From: Meandrina meandrites
Taxonomy: Eukaryota; Cnidaria; Anthozoa; Scleractinia; Meandrinidae
Assembly (NCBI GenBank): GCA_963693305.1
Contig: OY855914.1
Location: forward strand, 8,958,903-9,022,902
Reading direction: 5' to 3'
Length of the DNA stretch: 64,000 nt
In this document: one piece after another, positions 1 to 11,421 of the stretch
How the letters are laid out: every line of letters starts with the position of its first letter
Position numbering within the stretch: the stretch's first letter is position 1
Notes under the pieces: generated by a model
Told to the model about the DNA's origin: nothing
Database searches by the model: none
What the model saw: the letters and a program-made list of their open reading frames with translations, nothing else
Made by a program: the position numbers and the translations under genes

Positions 1-540
1 TCGGGGTGGGGAGGGGGTTGTTACAGTTTTGTCTTGCAAATCAAGAAGAACGCTTGATCGCAGGTTAAATCCATAAGCAAAAAAAAACCTGGGTGGATAA
101 AGCTTCCCAGCCTTACTTTTGTGTGGTCCCTTAGAGGAGAGGCAAATATATAAATGGTCGGCAAATTTACATCGTGGTGATCCCTGTAGTCCCCTTCCAC
201 AGGCCAAAAATCCTACGCACTCGTATTCTCGGGTCGCCCACTACCTCTCGGAACGAGATACTTCATTGGTTCTTAAAACAATAGATAACCTACCTTAGTG
301 GTATTCTCTAAGTCGGCTAAACCAGGCCATGATAACCTGAGGCAAAGATGAAATCTAAAAGTTCTATCTTGGCTCACCCTCAACTCAATAATTAGACGTT
401 CTTGAATTTTTTTACCTCTAGATAACTGGGGAACGCGGAAGTAAAAGGGGGGGGGGGGGGGAGGGAGTTTAAGGTGGAGGAGTGGGGGTGGGGAAGAGAG
501 AGTCCTTGGGATGCTAACCCCCCACCCCCCGCAAAAAAAA
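1..540. other. No gene recognised; G-tract
   Basis: I see no coding similarity, RNA gene or clear element end here. The one notable feature is a long poly-G run near 448-462, followed by G-rich sequence to about 495 and a short C-rich stretch near 520-530. Confidence 0.5.
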
Positions 541-900
541 GTTAGGCTAATTTTGCAGAAAGAAATACAACAACAACAACAACAATTTATTAAGATAGTT
601 CCATACAAAAATACATGGCATTACCTAGTTACACTTAAGAAATTATAAAGATATATAAAATAGAATCAGAAATAATAATAATAATAATAAAAAAATGCAA
701 TTTCATCAATTGGAAAATAAAGTTTCATGCCTAAGAGACATTGCTTCAAAAACAAAAGCAGCAGTTGATCGATATACAGCAGGATCAATGCTGTTACAAA
801 GAAACAAAGATTTTGCATTTTTATATCAAACTCATTAAAAATACTATATTTGGCTGCTATTTCATTAAAGAATTTTAAACGTATGTTTATCATATAACTT
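541..900. repeat. Simple repeats, possible LINE 3' tail
   Basis: A (CAA)n run near 568-585 and an (AAT)n run near 672-690 flank AT-rich sequence. (AAT)n next to AT-rich DNA is also found beside the LINE fragment at 26.5 kb, so this may be a decayed LINE 3' UTR. No protein similarity is visible, so the assignment is weak. Confidence 0.25.
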
Positions 901-1188
901 GCATGAGAATAGGAAATGCATTTCGTTTTCTATTTCGTCTGAATGGCAGAAAGAACAGATTCTCAAATTAATAGGGTCTTGGGTATTGTGTGTCTACCAG
1001 TTTCGATACGTAATTGGTGATTCCCTAGTCGAAATTTGCACATGGCAGTTCTGTGATGAGGGTTGTTTATTGCGTCCAGTAAACCAGATTTTTTGGTATC
1101 TGTTTTAAATGAATGATAAAAGTGTAGTTTTCTGTTTGGGCTAATTAATTTTAGCTGATGAGCTGTTAACGCTTTGCTAATGTTTTGC

Positions 1189-2265
1189 CCCGGGGGGGGG
1201 GGGGGTGGGGGGTGGGGTACTCCCATATATGGGCTATACGGGTATGTGCCGCTCAACAGAGTATGTTTTTTGGTTCTCTGACTCTGGAACAGGGTATAAA
1301 AATCGCCCTTTCTCTCTGGAACAGGGTATATTTTATTTCAGGTTTGACTCTGGAATAGTGTCGAATTTCTCCTACAATCCTGATTAAGGCGGGGGTACAC
1401 CTGAAACCTGTTTTTCCACCGCTAAACTTGGGTTTAATGCGAATATCTCGTCTGCGTTTCAAGCAATCCAGAAACTCTATGCTCATTTCACAAAGCGATG
1501 ATAAGCGGTGCTTTGTAAATTTTTGGGGGATTTTTGGGGATGTTTGGAAAGAGATAGTTTTTCTCAAAGGATTAGTAAAATTTGGAGAAATAAGAAATAT
1601 TAAGGATTTAATGTGATTTTAAAATTAGAATTTGAAGTTAAAAATTAGTATATGGACACCCAAACAGTCCCCTGACAACCTGGAGTGCTCTTGCGTGGGG
1701 CTCAACTGTCTGTTGGTGTTTCAAAAATAATTTTCTTTCCTCTATCCCTTCCTTAAACCTCTTAAAATTTCACTCCAAATCGGGTATACCCCCACCTTAA
1801 CCACACTGCACGGTCTAGTATAGCTAACTCCGCTCCCCTCCGTCGCTTGCTTTGTGATATCTGCTGTTTCCCGTGGTATTCCACAAAAAAGGCCATTTTC
1901 ATTGCGTGATCGGTCACATCACGTACGTTATCGATCGTGTCTCGCATTTCTGTAACCTATTTAACCAGTACATTAACCAGTTATTCATTAAAGACCATTA
2001 AACAGTTGAGTTAAATAAATGTTCATTTAACTATTAAAAGTCGCTCCGATTTCACTCTGGATGCCAATTTCACTCTGGATCACTTACGCATTAGTTGCTT
2101 TGCTTCAAGTCTGGAACAGGGTACCTTTTTTGCAATTTTTCTCTCGAACAGGGTCGCAAATTCATCATTTTTACTCTGGAACAGGTCAAGAGTCTCAGGG
2201 AGTCAGCGGCTCACCCCCGAAGTAAAATTAAAGGAGTACCCCCCCCCCCCCCCCCCCCCGCCGGG
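1189..2265. mobile_element. hAT-like non-autonomous TIR element
   Basis: The ends are inverted: the left begins CCCGG followed by a G-tract and GGGGTACTCC, and the right ends GGAGTACC, a C-tract and CCGGG. The 8-bp word TGTTTTGC lies directly outside both ends (1181-1188 and 2266-2273), as expected for a hAT target duplication. Both subterminal regions contain repeats of a CTCTGGAACAGGGTA-like motif (about 1282-1350 and 2110-2185). No transposase is visible in the 1077 bp. The same end type recurs at 35508 and 39990. Superfamily is inferred from duplication length only. Confidence 0.65.
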
Positions 2266-2374
2266 TGTTTTGCTTAATGTGGGAAGCAAAGAGTTTTCCG
2301 TTGTTTTCATTTAATGTGATAGAGCTCGAGTTGTATTTGTTGCATAATTGATTAATTTTATGCATTAGACCTGT

Positions 2375-3015
2375 CTAGGTTTTATCAGCCATCTCCTTAG
2401 AAAGCTGTAGACATTGCTTAGCGATATTATTTTCTGGTAAGCTTTGAAGATGAATCCAAAATTTTATTATGGAGGTTTCAATGGCCAGTTTTAAAGGAAG
2501 TCTTCCAAGTTCATTTCTGGTTGCAACATTTGGGCATTGTTTATTAACTCCTAAGAATTGTTTGCAAAAATATATGTGTGTCTTTTCGATGTCATCTTTC
2601 TCCCAGTTGTTGAAATCATCTTTATCGTAGATACCCCAAACTTCTGAGCCGTACAGTAAAATAGGGAGAAAGAGAGAATCAAAGAGTTTATTAGTGACAC
2701 TAAGAGACAATTTTGAAAAATCCAAGTAACGACGAGTAGCAAAGATGGATCTTCTTGTTTTATCTTTTAAGTTTGCAGAAAAATTTATACCAAGGTAAGT
2801 GTAATTGTTGACAATTTCAATCTTGTCATTGCTTATTTGAAAATGATGCTTGTCGAGTAAAGATTTTCTACATTTCTTTTGGAAGATTACAACTTTCGTT
2901 TTCTTTGGATTGACGGACAGCAGCCAATCGTTACAGTATTTTTTGAAGAATGGAAAGTGCCTTCTGTAGGCCTTTAGCTGAGTGAGAGATTAATACTAAG
3001 TCGTCTGCGTAAGGC
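2375..3015 (-). pseudogene. LINE reverse transcriptase fragment
   Basis: Read on the minus strand, the sequence begins with the RT active-site word YADDLVL (about 2996-3015) and continues through a thumb-like region to a motif PILLYGSEVWG (about 2640-2670) and a basic, Cys-containing tail. This order is typical of the C-terminal half of non-LTR retrotransposon RT. A one-base frameshift near 2950 separates YADD from the open part that ends at 2375. The N-terminal endonuclease and upstream RT motifs are absent and the fragment abuts a poly-G tract at 3038-3060, so this is a truncated, inactive copy. The clade is not determined. Confidence 0.8.
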
Positions 3016-3019
3016 TGCA

Positions 3020-3200
3020 TTCATTATGTATGCTACAGGGGGGGAGGGGGGGGGGGGGGGCAGAGGATTTTTTTTTCAGCGGCTCGTTTTTTGATATCCC
3101 CCCAAGGTCCATACAAATTTTCATAATCCCCCAAGCAATCAGCCGAAAAATGAATACCCCCACCCCCTCCTCCCTCACAAGAAATATCAAAATAAATATC
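3020..3200. repeat. G-rich tract and C-rich flank
   Basis: A long interrupted poly-G run at 3038-3060 is followed by a poly-T stretch and C-rich motifs up to about 3178. It lies exactly where the LINE fragment ends and may be a remnant end of another element. Confidence 0.3.
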
Positions 3201-3287
3201 TGTATAATAGTACACTATATATGTTTGAAATTTCAAGAGACACGTTTAATAAGAACATCGAGAGAGCTTTGACTGTTTATGTCATAC

Positions 3288-3437
3288 CTATGCCAGCCAG
3301 TCTAAGTAGCGCGAATTAGGTATAGATAGCCTGCCAGCTCGTGTACGAGTACTACCAGGATTATTGACAGGAACCTCCGTTTCACTGTCACTCTTGTCGA
3401 CAAAAGCAACAACCTCATCATCATCATCACTTGACAT
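3288..3437 (-). CDS. Short acidic ORF, 49 codons, unknown
   Basis: The ATG (complement of 3435-3437) opens a 49-residue frame to a TAG at 3288-3290. It starts with a run of Asp/Glu and Ser, then has a segment TRTRAGRLSIPNSRY. An acidic stretch followed by a basic 'R-GR' segment is often seen at the C-terminus of retroelement polyproteins or transposon proteins, but I cannot name a family. It may be a terminal piece of a larger decayed gene. The flanks to 4280 show no further supportable exon on this strand. Confidence 0.25.
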   Translation of the reverse strand: MSSDDDDEVVAFVDKSDSETEVPVNNPGSTRTRAGRLSIPNSRYLDWLA

Positions 3438-3439
3438 TG

Positions 3440-4280
3440 TTGGAGATAATGACAAAGATAAGTGAAAATGACAATGTCCTACATTTTATGGTCATATCTT
3501 TTTCTTTTTTAACCTTAATGGCTTAATTATTTGTTGTCTTGACAAACGGCAGATATAGCAGGGGGTGCACTGGCTGTATGTGGACCCCTTTCAAACTGGT
3601 ACAGAAAATTCATTGAGCATTTAAGTGCACATTTGTTGTTCAATTTCATAAAACTGTGCACTGAATTACATTGTTTTCTTTTGCATTCATTGATTCAATA
3701 AATTTGCACTGCTTAGACTGTGGAATAAGAATGAGATTAGTTGCAAAGGGCAGTTATAACATATTGCATTCAAGTTTTTAACATTTTATTGCGGATCTTG
3801 GCAGGACCAGGGACTTTCTTTGATAGAAGTAATTTTGTCGTAGATTCTATTTTAGCAGGTGAAATAGCTACCTTGAGAGATCGTAAGCATGTGTCAGTTA
3901 CAATTTTAGTGAATTGTTCTGTTGCTAAATCAATTATACAAGGCACCAAAGAAAGAGGGCGTTCGCTCGGCGCTACCACCCCAAAAACGAAATCATGCAA
4001 AGCGCACGTGTTCCCCGCGCGGACTCAAAGAAATTGCAAGAGAACAAGGAAGTGGATTCACGAGGGGAGTTTTGGGCAAACATGGCGAGCTGCAAGGGTG
4101 AACCGAGGGTGACGATCTCGTTTTACTGGACACCAAAACATTCAACGAAGGATCGGAGCAGTGGTTGAGCGGCTTATGTGCGGTGTAAAACGCACCAGTG
4201 ACGTCATGGATAGTATCTCGAGTAGCAGCTGGTCTTATGAGTGTCTCGTACGTTCACTGCTGTCTCTGGCTTTAAGGGTG
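3440..4280. other. No gene recognised
   Basis: Open frames exist on both strands (for example 3741-4112 plus and 3770-4000 minus), but they overlap each other and show no motif I recognise. I do not call a gene here. Confidence 0.4.
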
Positions 4281-4285
4281 GATCG

Positions 4286-4371
4286 CTAGGTCTCTGGGTC
4301 TCTAGGCCTCTGGGCGTCTGGGCCTCTGGGCCTCTGGGCCTCTGGGTCTCTGGTTCTCTAGATCTCTGGGT
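4286..4371. repeat. Minisatellite, 9-bp unit
   Basis: About ten imperfect tandem copies of GGGCCTCTG (variants with TCTGGGTCT). Non-coding. Confidence 0.75.
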
Positions 4372-5068
4372 CGGTAGGGTCTCATGGTCCTTGGTCCACT
4401 GAGGTACTGGGTCTGTGCCCGCTGCTGGGACTCTGGGTCTGTTGTCGGCTTATTTTGTCAAATTCTCGCGCATTTCATGTAAACTGCTTGTGCCAAATAC
4501 TGCTCCTTGAAAAAGAACACGCGAGCGATATGATAACAGTAATGTTTAATTTTCTTAGAAATTTTATTTACAATGACAATTAAACACGTCTATTGCAATA
4601 AAAAGTTGTTATTTTCAGGGCCCGCGCCAGCTAGAGGGTCTGGGGTCATGCTCCCGAGGAAAATCTGCATTTTCATTTCTCTCATGATACCGGGAAATGG
4701 ATTTGAAATTAACAAACGACGAGTTAAGATACAAATGTTCAGCGCTTAAAACGCAATGATTTCTACAATACAAGAATACTTAACATTTAGACAATAAACT
4801 GCAAGGCTGACACTACGTAGAAATGAAAAACCTTAACGGGACAACGACATGATAGAGTCCAAACTGAAAGTCAAAAATGCAAACTCTGGACAGCTGTTTC
4901 GACCTGATTGGGTCTCGTCAGCAGAGTGTATGCCGCACAGAATAGAACAACTAGCGTGAAGACAGTTGTCTATTAAGTGCTCGCTGGTAATGACGATCCG
5001 AGTGGGCTCAAATTCGAAAGCCCGCCCATTGACAACAGCCGCGTGACTATTACTCAATAGGTCAAGAA

Positions 5069-5074
<6 letters not shown>
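4372..5074. other. No gene recognised
   Basis: Sequence without a supportable exon or element end. A minus-strand open frame at 4833-5057 has no recognisable motif. Confidence 0.4.
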
Positions 5075-5116
<42 letters not shown>

Positions 5117-5128
5117 TCGAGGTCAGGA

Positions 5129-5159
<31 letters not shown>

Positions 5160-5215
5160 TCCTGACCGAGAGCCAAATATTTTCCCGTCCGGCCCGACCT
5201 AACTCAGTCAATAAG
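5075..5215. repeat. Long near-perfect palindrome
   Basis: Arms of about 64 bp run from CTTATTGACTGAG to CTCAGTCAATAAG and meet at a short G+C-rich centre around GAGCGCAGCGAG. The arms include AAATATTTGGCTC and its complement. The word TTATCATATGACC just to the right is repeated inverted at about 6819-6831, so the palindrome may be one end of a larger 1.7-kb inverted-repeat element. Confidence 0.8.
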
Positions 5216-5539
5216 CATTTTATCATATGACCACTAATTTTCTTTTTTATTGTTTTCCATTCGTTGATGCATACGCTGCAGCCCGTTTCGCGCGCATTTT
5301 GAAAAGCCAATGGTAGCCCGTAATGTTTTGGGGAAGCCAGTGAAGTGCATTTGAACTGCGATGCGCACAGATTACACAGAGAATCGCATAGCTCAAAGAA
5401 TTCGCGCGCTCTGATTGGCTAGAGATGCGAGGGTATTCAGCGCGGTATTGCGACTTGAAAGTGAGGCTGCACTAAAATCCCGGGTAAAATTCGTAACAGT
5501 CACCACATTTTCATGTTTAAAAGGTTCTATGCGATTCAA

Positions 5540-5587
5540 GGAAAATCCATTACCTGACTCGTGAATTCCACGTTAAATTTCACTTGA

Positions 5588-5650
<63 letters not shown>

Positions 5651-5684
5651 ACGTGGAATTCCCTCGTCAGGTAATTGATTTTCC
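5540..5684. repeat. Long near-perfect palindrome
   Basis: Arms of about 60 bp (GGAAAATCCATTACCTGAC on the left and its near complement ending GATTTTCC) flank the centre CATCGCTTCGCGATTC. It includes the inverted pair ACCGATATCGCAC and GTGCGATATCGGT. Same style as the palindrome at 5075. Confidence 0.8.
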
Positions 5685-5689
5685 TATAG

Positions 5690-7329
5690 TATTCAAACTT
5701 CTGTTAGAACTGTCAAAAATACAACCAAATCTTCGAGTTTTAGCTTCATTCCAAGGAGATTTCAACCCGGACAAATTCTTTCTACATGACTGCAGTTAGT
5801 AGAAATTTCAAAAGCAACGATTAAGAAGGATTACGACAAAGAATTTGCACGACGTTTCGGCTAGTCGTACTCTAAGCTAAGACTGAATTGAATAACAAAG
5901 CGACGTTTATTCTTGAGCCGAAATTCATCCTAGTGCTTGGTTTGAACGAGAGAATTGATTACTTTTCAACCAAGAAGGATTTTGGATGTTAAATACAACA
6001 ATTCTAATGGGACAGTTTGATGTTGGAATAGGATTGTACAAGCAGCTGAGGATTTTGCTTCGCATCGTTTCCCCGTTCGGGCTTCAGCTTCAAGTTGTTT
6101 TCTTTACCACTGAGGATTCTAAATGTCTGCCGTTGCTGCCTAGTCACTGAATTCGTTAGTTCCTCGATGGTGTTGAACTCTAATTACGGTTGTCTTCCAG
6201 TTAGTGGCTAAAATACTTCGTGAGAACTAGTGGAACACTGTGTAAGGTTAGTCGCAAACACAGTCTTACATGTATTAAATCGCATTTTCTTTGTTGTGAT
6301 TTGAAGAATTACACAGCTGCAGAGTTTCAAACTGAACAAGAGAAATTATCTTGGCATTCGTACTTTGACTTCAATGTTTATCAATGATTACGGTTTTATT
6401 TAGAAACCACAGAATGCGTTTATGTACGAGTGTGTAGTTTTTCACTGAGTTTTTATGGCCGCTTTCATTTCGATTTTATTGATGTTGTCAGGAGTTGTTG
6501 TTGCCGAATAAATTTATGCAGTTCTTCATCATTTGCCGAGTTTGAACATGTTTTGTTTTCAATTTCAGCGCTTACAAAGCAGCCGGATATTCTTTGCTTT
6601 CGGAATAATCTTCAGAATAACTATCGCTCATTTTGAGTTCAAGATTATCGAATCCAATGGTTTCAAAATCCATCGCGCGGCAGTCGCGGGTCCGTACGCT
6701 TTTCTAGTGGGGCCGTACGGCTTTTTCCGGCCCTGTTAGATGAAGGCGTACGGCCCTCATACGGGACTTTTTTTCTTATGGTTTTCCAAGGAAATAGCGC
6801 GCGGGTCCGTACGGGTCATATGATAATTCGAAATATCATGTCGTTGTCTCGATAAGGAAAGTGAGAATAGCCAGAACTATCCGTACACTGAAAACATGGA
6901 CAAAACCATGTGAAAACAGTGAAAATGTACAGCATATCGGATCTGAAAAGATCTACAGTCCAAATTTGTCATTAACATTTAGAACCAGACCTAAAGATTC
7001 ACTATCAAATTCTGCTACTTTTATCCTTTACAAACTCAATCAAAAAGGAAATTTATCTCCAGATTCTAGAAAGGCGTTCACAAATGAATTATTATTAGTA
7101 ATTATTCGTTCAGTAATTATACATTTTTCGTTTCTTTCTTTCTTTACTTACTAATTTACTTTTAAAAGTTCTTCCTTTGTTTATTTTTACTGTAAAAAAG
7201 TGGGGTTGCTGATTTTTCAATCAATGTAATCATGATTCCACAATGACCATGGTCGTATCTTTTTGCCTAAAAAAAGTAAGTTGTACCACTCATAAAAGTT
7301 TACAAACAAGCAATATTGTTTGATTTTTG
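5690..7329. other. No gene recognised
   Basis: AT-rich sequence with GGTCCGTACG-type words between 6690 and 6810. GGTCATATGATAA near 6819 is the inverted counterpart of the word near 5221. I found no exon of the carboxypeptidase lying downstream, in particular no HxxE zinc-binding segment. Confidence 0.35.
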
Positions 7330-8042
7330 CTACATGAGAGCGCTATCCCAACAAGAACTTTTTGACAAATTACTTAGAACAACAACAGACTGCAGTTTAG
7401 TGTTTGTCCTGGATGCCAGATGTTTGTCCACCCAGTATTTTAACTTTGCGCTTTTTATAGCTTCTATGACTTCTTCATTGTCCACGCACGTGTCATCATC
7501 TGAGTAGCACTCCTCATTGGACGAACTACATGAGTCCGTAGCATTTGACCAATCAAAACGTTTTGAGCAGTCTCCTTCTCTCTACCAAATGCGCATGCCT
7601 CTCTATACAAAGACTTTCATAAAAGTACTCCTGCACGTTTTTAGAACGACTGACTTTGTAAAGTATGTTTCTTTTTTCTCATTCAAAATATAGAAAAACA
7701 CTCCAAGCAGCGCTACTGCCAGGTGCACACCAAGCCTCTGTCTTCAGTGAAATGTTTCTTTTGAGGCTCTCATGAAGCGCTTTATTTCATTTGGAGCCAA
7801 AAGATAAACGGCCTTTTTCTATGTGTTTTGTTAGGTTTTCTATCTCCCTTTTAGCTGCGTTTGTTAACATGTTTTCCCAATTGCTCTTCATACCCTCCAA
7901 CTTCGTAAGGAAATTTTCAATATTCTGCATTAATGTTTCTTTTGAGGGTGTGCTCTTTGTTCTGACCGTTGCTAGCTTTGAGGAATCATGAAAAACAAAT
8001 TTAAGATCGTCTTTGAGGCGTCCCCGCAGACCTTTTAGAACA
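7330..8042 (-). pseudogene. DDE-type transposase, C-terminal fragment
   Basis: On the minus strand the frame reads through KDDLKFVFHDSSK, a helical Lys/Glu-rich segment, HIEKGRLSFGSK, then a TGA (7787-7789), then NKALHESLKRNIS. After a gap it resumes at an acidic SDDDTCVDNEE segment and continues AKLKYWVDKHLASR to a natural stop at 7330-7332. This order matches from memory the C-terminal half of a large transposase-like family common in cnidarians, in which a conserved N-E-LH-LN motif follows an H-x-KG-LS motif. The N-terminal half of a related copy lies at 55218-57620. At least one in-frame stop and frame changes show it is dead. Confidence 0.6.
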
Positions 8043-8079
8043 GGCCCCTTTTTTCCTCATCTGGGAATTTAAAAGAAGT

Positions 8080-8360
8080 TAGATTTTGCCTAAAGCTTGA
8101 GAACTTTTAAATTCATTTTCTCAGGCTCTGATAAGAAATTGTTGTACCAAAATTATTTACACCTTATTGCAAACTTTTGTGGTTACTGCTTTAAATATCT
8201 TGCCAAATGAAATCGTCCACTGTCCGGGTAGGGTTTCACCAGCCAGCTAGAAGGGGCCTTATTTCTGTTCCATTTATATTGCATGTTGGAAGTTTAAGAA
8301 TTTGCTTGTTCTCTGCCAGTTCGTCATAAAAAAACGCCATCGCTTCTACACGCATTCCGT
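8080..8360 (-). repeat. Dispersed repeat joined to transposase
   Basis: This block contains CCAAAATTATTTACACCTTA (about 8153-8172), which recurs at about 28213 and 57779. It also contains a segment TTCATTTTCTCAGG-TCTGATAA that recurs near 28400. Because it lies next to transposase remnants at two of the three sites, it is probably an untranslated or intronic part of that transposon family. A minus-strand stretch FYDELAENKQILKLP near 8290-8335 looks coding. Confidence 0.4.
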
Positions 8361-8634
8361 GCCGTTTATTAACAGATAACGTCAACGCTAATATCATCGT
8401 ACGAGTGCACCGAATCTGTTGCGCTTGATAGACTCGTGATCAAAAGAACTGTATAGAACTGTGAACTAACTACAGCAATAAACGTAAAAGAAAAGAAATC
8501 AATTTTAAGAACAGTAAAGCGTGCCTGTATTTCACATAATAAGCTCTTTACGATTAATACTCGTAACCTACAGTTTAATAAACCAGCGCGTTGCGACCTC
8601 TTTGTTAAAGAAACATTATCTGTTCTTTGATATG

Positions 8635-8821
8635 TAGCCAGCGTAGCTTGGCGTTCTAGTCAGTCAGTCAGTCAGTCAGGGAGAGCGAGAAAACGAGCGC
8701 GCGAGCAAAGCGCCCCCCGCCGTCGTTTTGCTCGAGCGCTCGTTTTCTCGCTCTCCCTGACTGACTGACTGACTGACTGACTGACTGACTGACTGACTAG
8801 AACGCCAAGCTATGCTGGCTA
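8635..8821. repeat. Palindrome with (CTGA)n arms
   Basis: The arms pair TAGCCAGCGTAGCTTGGCG with its complement near 8803-8821, then (CAGT)n with (CTGA)n, then GGGAGAGCGAGAAAACGAGCG with its complement. The left tetranucleotide tract is shorter (5 copies) than the right (about 11), so the arms have slipped independently. The central loop is G+C-rich. Confidence 0.85.
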
Positions 8822-9340
8822 TTTGATATGAAACTCTGGCGGCCTCACAAAGCAAATGTTGACATGGCGGGAAAATTCTGGCGGCCTCACAAAGCAAACA
8901 CGCATGGAATGTACTTTCCCCCTGATGAATATTCTCTTGCGACGTGTCGCCTTGACAACGTCAAGGCGACACGAGACAGAAACTACGTCATATCGTAACT
9001 CACATTGAAAAAGTCGATTTACGGTCTGACAGCTATGTAACCAAATCACGTCTCACGGGAAAAAAAAGCCTGCGAGCAGAGTTTGAGTCACAAGCATGAG
9101 CGGCGAAGCAAAATGACTCAAAGGTGCGCCTGTTGGCACGCTAGGGAAAAAAAGCCACTATGTGCGCTACCATGAAAATGTTCACGTGATGCAAAGCCAG
9201 TAAAATCAAATAATTGATCAGTGTAGTTTGCTTTTGCATATATCGTTTAACTTAGCATAATATCAACGACAAACTAATATCTTTCTAATATCTGACCTAA
9301 CTGCTCACATGAATAAATTAACGTAAGCACGTGCAACCAT

Positions 9341-9633
9341 CAAAATAGGCATGGGCCAATCAGAATTCGCATTTAAAACACAAAAATCGGTGAAATGTCA
9401 CGTCAAGCACTTGACTGTATTACAATCTCTTATTTCAGATCGTTTTTCAGTATGATATAGATCCCAATGTGACAGTCCGTGCCAAAATAGGTATGGACCA
9501 ATCAGAGTTCGAGTTGAAAAAAAAAAAACACAAAAATCGGTGAAATGTCACACCACGCACTTAACGGTTTTGAAATCTCTTTTTCAGAACGTTTTTCAGT
9601 ATGGTATAGATCCCAATGTGACAGCCATGATGG
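9341..9633. repeat. Tandem duplication across a splice acceptor
   Basis: Two copies of a roughly 145-bp unit (about 9341-9482 and 9483-9633) each contain CCAATCAGA, CACAAAAATCGGTGAAATGTCAC, a polypyrimidine tract with AG, and the first 45 bp of a carboxypeptidase exon. Only the second copy continues into the full exon. The first keeps an acceptor and the words for FQYDIDPNVT but then runs back into the repeat. It is a pseudo-exon stub. Confidence 0.8.
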
Positions 9634-9698
9634 ATAAAGTAGATCTTGCTATTCTGCCTGTGTTAAATGTTGATGGTTACGCATACACCTGGACCAAA
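9588..9698 (+). CDS. Zinc carboxypeptidase (M14), internal exon
   Basis: An exon of 37 codons, bounded by TTTTTCAG and GTAAGA and in phase 0 at both ends. It encodes a segment with YGIDPNVT, then VDLAILPVLNVDGY and YTWTK. In M14 metallocarboxypeptidases this strand-turn segment follows the zinc-binding H-x-x-E motif and precedes the Arg-rich loop. The enzyme family removes C-terminal residues from peptides and is usually secreted, often as a digestive or secretory-granule proenzyme. The exon carrying H-x-x-E is not visible upstream in this window. The next exon follows at 9943. A defective duplicate of this exon's 5' end lies at about 9430-9475. Confidence 0.85.
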
Positions 9699-9942
9699 GT
9701 AAGATTCATATTTCATCCAATTTTTTGCCCTACGAGATCTTGCGTCCCTTTCTGACCAATTCCAGCCCTTAATTTGCACCTAACGGCCTCGTGGTATATC
9801 ATCCGCCATGCTGGAGAGTAAGCTACGTACTTGGACATCCGAAACAAAGTCAAGATTGACTGATTTTGCTAGTAAATATTTTTTAGCGAATAAAGAAATA
9901 ATGAGAAGTAAAAGGTTCTTCAATCAATGTTTTACATTTCAG

Positions 9943-10033
9943 GACCGTTTGTGGCGAAAGAACAGAAGTCCCAACAAAGGATCCACATGTTTCGGTACAG
10001 ATTTGAACAGAAAGTGGCAGCTTGGATGGGGTC
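9943..10033 (+). CDS. Zinc carboxypeptidase (M14), second visible exon
   Basis: Starts after TTTACATTTCAG in phase 0 and reads DRLWRKNRS, then [11 protein letters not shown]. In M14 enzymes the Arg of the WRK-R segment and the N-R pair of DLNRNW bind the substrate carboxylate. Here NR is kept but the usual following Asn is Lys. The 3' end is uncertain: the best junction is a weak GGG/GTCAAA near 10033, and without splicing the frame stops within about nine codons. The next expected segment, with the third zinc ligand His, is not found before 11422. Confidence 0.75.
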
Positions 10034-10059
10034 AAAAAAATTTGACGGTCAAATGTTGA

Positions 10060-11421
10060 CATTTTAGGCTTTTGGCGAGGAAATCATTGTAAGCTCATTT
10101 TGAATGTAATAATTTTGCGTGTCGTCACCATGAATTAAAAGTTCACGCGTTCTGCCTGTATTTTTGTTTTTGAGGTAATTTCTGGTAACTCATCAATCCT
10201 AACAATACTCAAACGTCCTCATAAATCAACTGATGATTACCGCTAGTTTACATGTGAATGCGACAGATCGAGCGGTGTCACGCAACAGGGAAATTCCGGC
10301 GCAGTAGAAAATGTCTCAACGTACTTGGCACAGTATAAAAATCGCCTGATTGTGTAGTCCATGGACCTACAATAATTATAAAGGCGTTAAATGTACTCCA
10401 CTAATCTTAGATTATTGCTGTAAATAAAATTATATAAAGGCGGGGGCAGCTGTAGTGAGAACTATTACTAGTTTAAAATTATTTATTCCGCACACTACCA
10501 AGTCCAAGCAACGTTTATGAAATTCTTTGTGACTGCTTAAATAGGTGATCCCCGGGGTCGGTGGTGGGGTGTTCAAAAATGTTTGATACGGGGAGGCTCC
10601 TCCCCGAACTTCAGACCCTTTCGTATACCATTTTTGACAAAAACTGTAACCCTTTCTAATAACTTCGATAGAAAATAGCGCCCCTTTCACTTACCTACAG
10701 AAAGAGGGGTCACGAATGGCCCCCAGAATTTTGCAGTGCTAGTAAAATTAGGCTCGAAATGCTCGCAAAATTTTAGTGGGTGCTCAATTTCTCCTGTTCG
10801 CATATTTTCACAAGCGCTGGCATGCTCGGTTTTTAGTGGAGGCACCTTTTTGAAAAGTGCTCGTTGCGCTTCGACTAACTTTTTTCAATACCCAGGCTCA
10901 GAAGAAACAAGGCCATGCTCGCGTGCTCGCAAAGACCATCCGATACCCCGACCCGATACCCCTCAGGAAAGGATAAGGCATCGTTTCTCCATGGCTGCAT
11001 TACATGTAATGACCATTATTTCATTACTCAAGATAGAGGAGTTTTCACTTGAGTGTCGAAAGTAATTCTCTTTTGCTTCGGTTTTGCATAATTGCGCTTG
11101 ATGATTGGTTTAAAAATCTCGCGCAACTTTCTCAGCCAATCAGGAGTAAAAACCAACACCAGTGACTTACTCATTCATACACGTTTTCCCGCGCTTTGTG
11201 TCGGCTACATGTGTTTGCTTCGAGTTTTGATTGGTTCACTGGTTTGTCTGTGTCCTTTGTTATTAGTCAGAGTGACTACTTGTTGGTTTTGGTTTTTCGA
11301 CACTCAATTGAAAACTGCTCTAACTGGTTGCTTAATGCTACGGAAATTAAAGTTCACCTGGCACCGAGAGTCCCTACTATTGTTCCATGCACAGACTTTC
11401 ATTTTACTTTCTTTATTTCAG
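10060..11421. other. No exon recognised in carboxypeptidase gap
   Basis: About 100 to 130 residues of an M14 catalytic domain, including the third zinc-ligand His, should be encoded between the flanking exons. I looked on the plus strand and found no such segment. Open frames at 10736-11065 and 11092-11427 show no carboxypeptidase motif. Either the exons are deleted or they lie in a rearranged part of the locus. Confidence 0.5.

Noticed and set aside
1205..1616. Overlapping ORFs of 60-104 codons near 1.2-1.6 kb
   Set aside because: They lie within the hAT-like element and its CTCTGGAACAGGGTA repeats and lack protein motifs.
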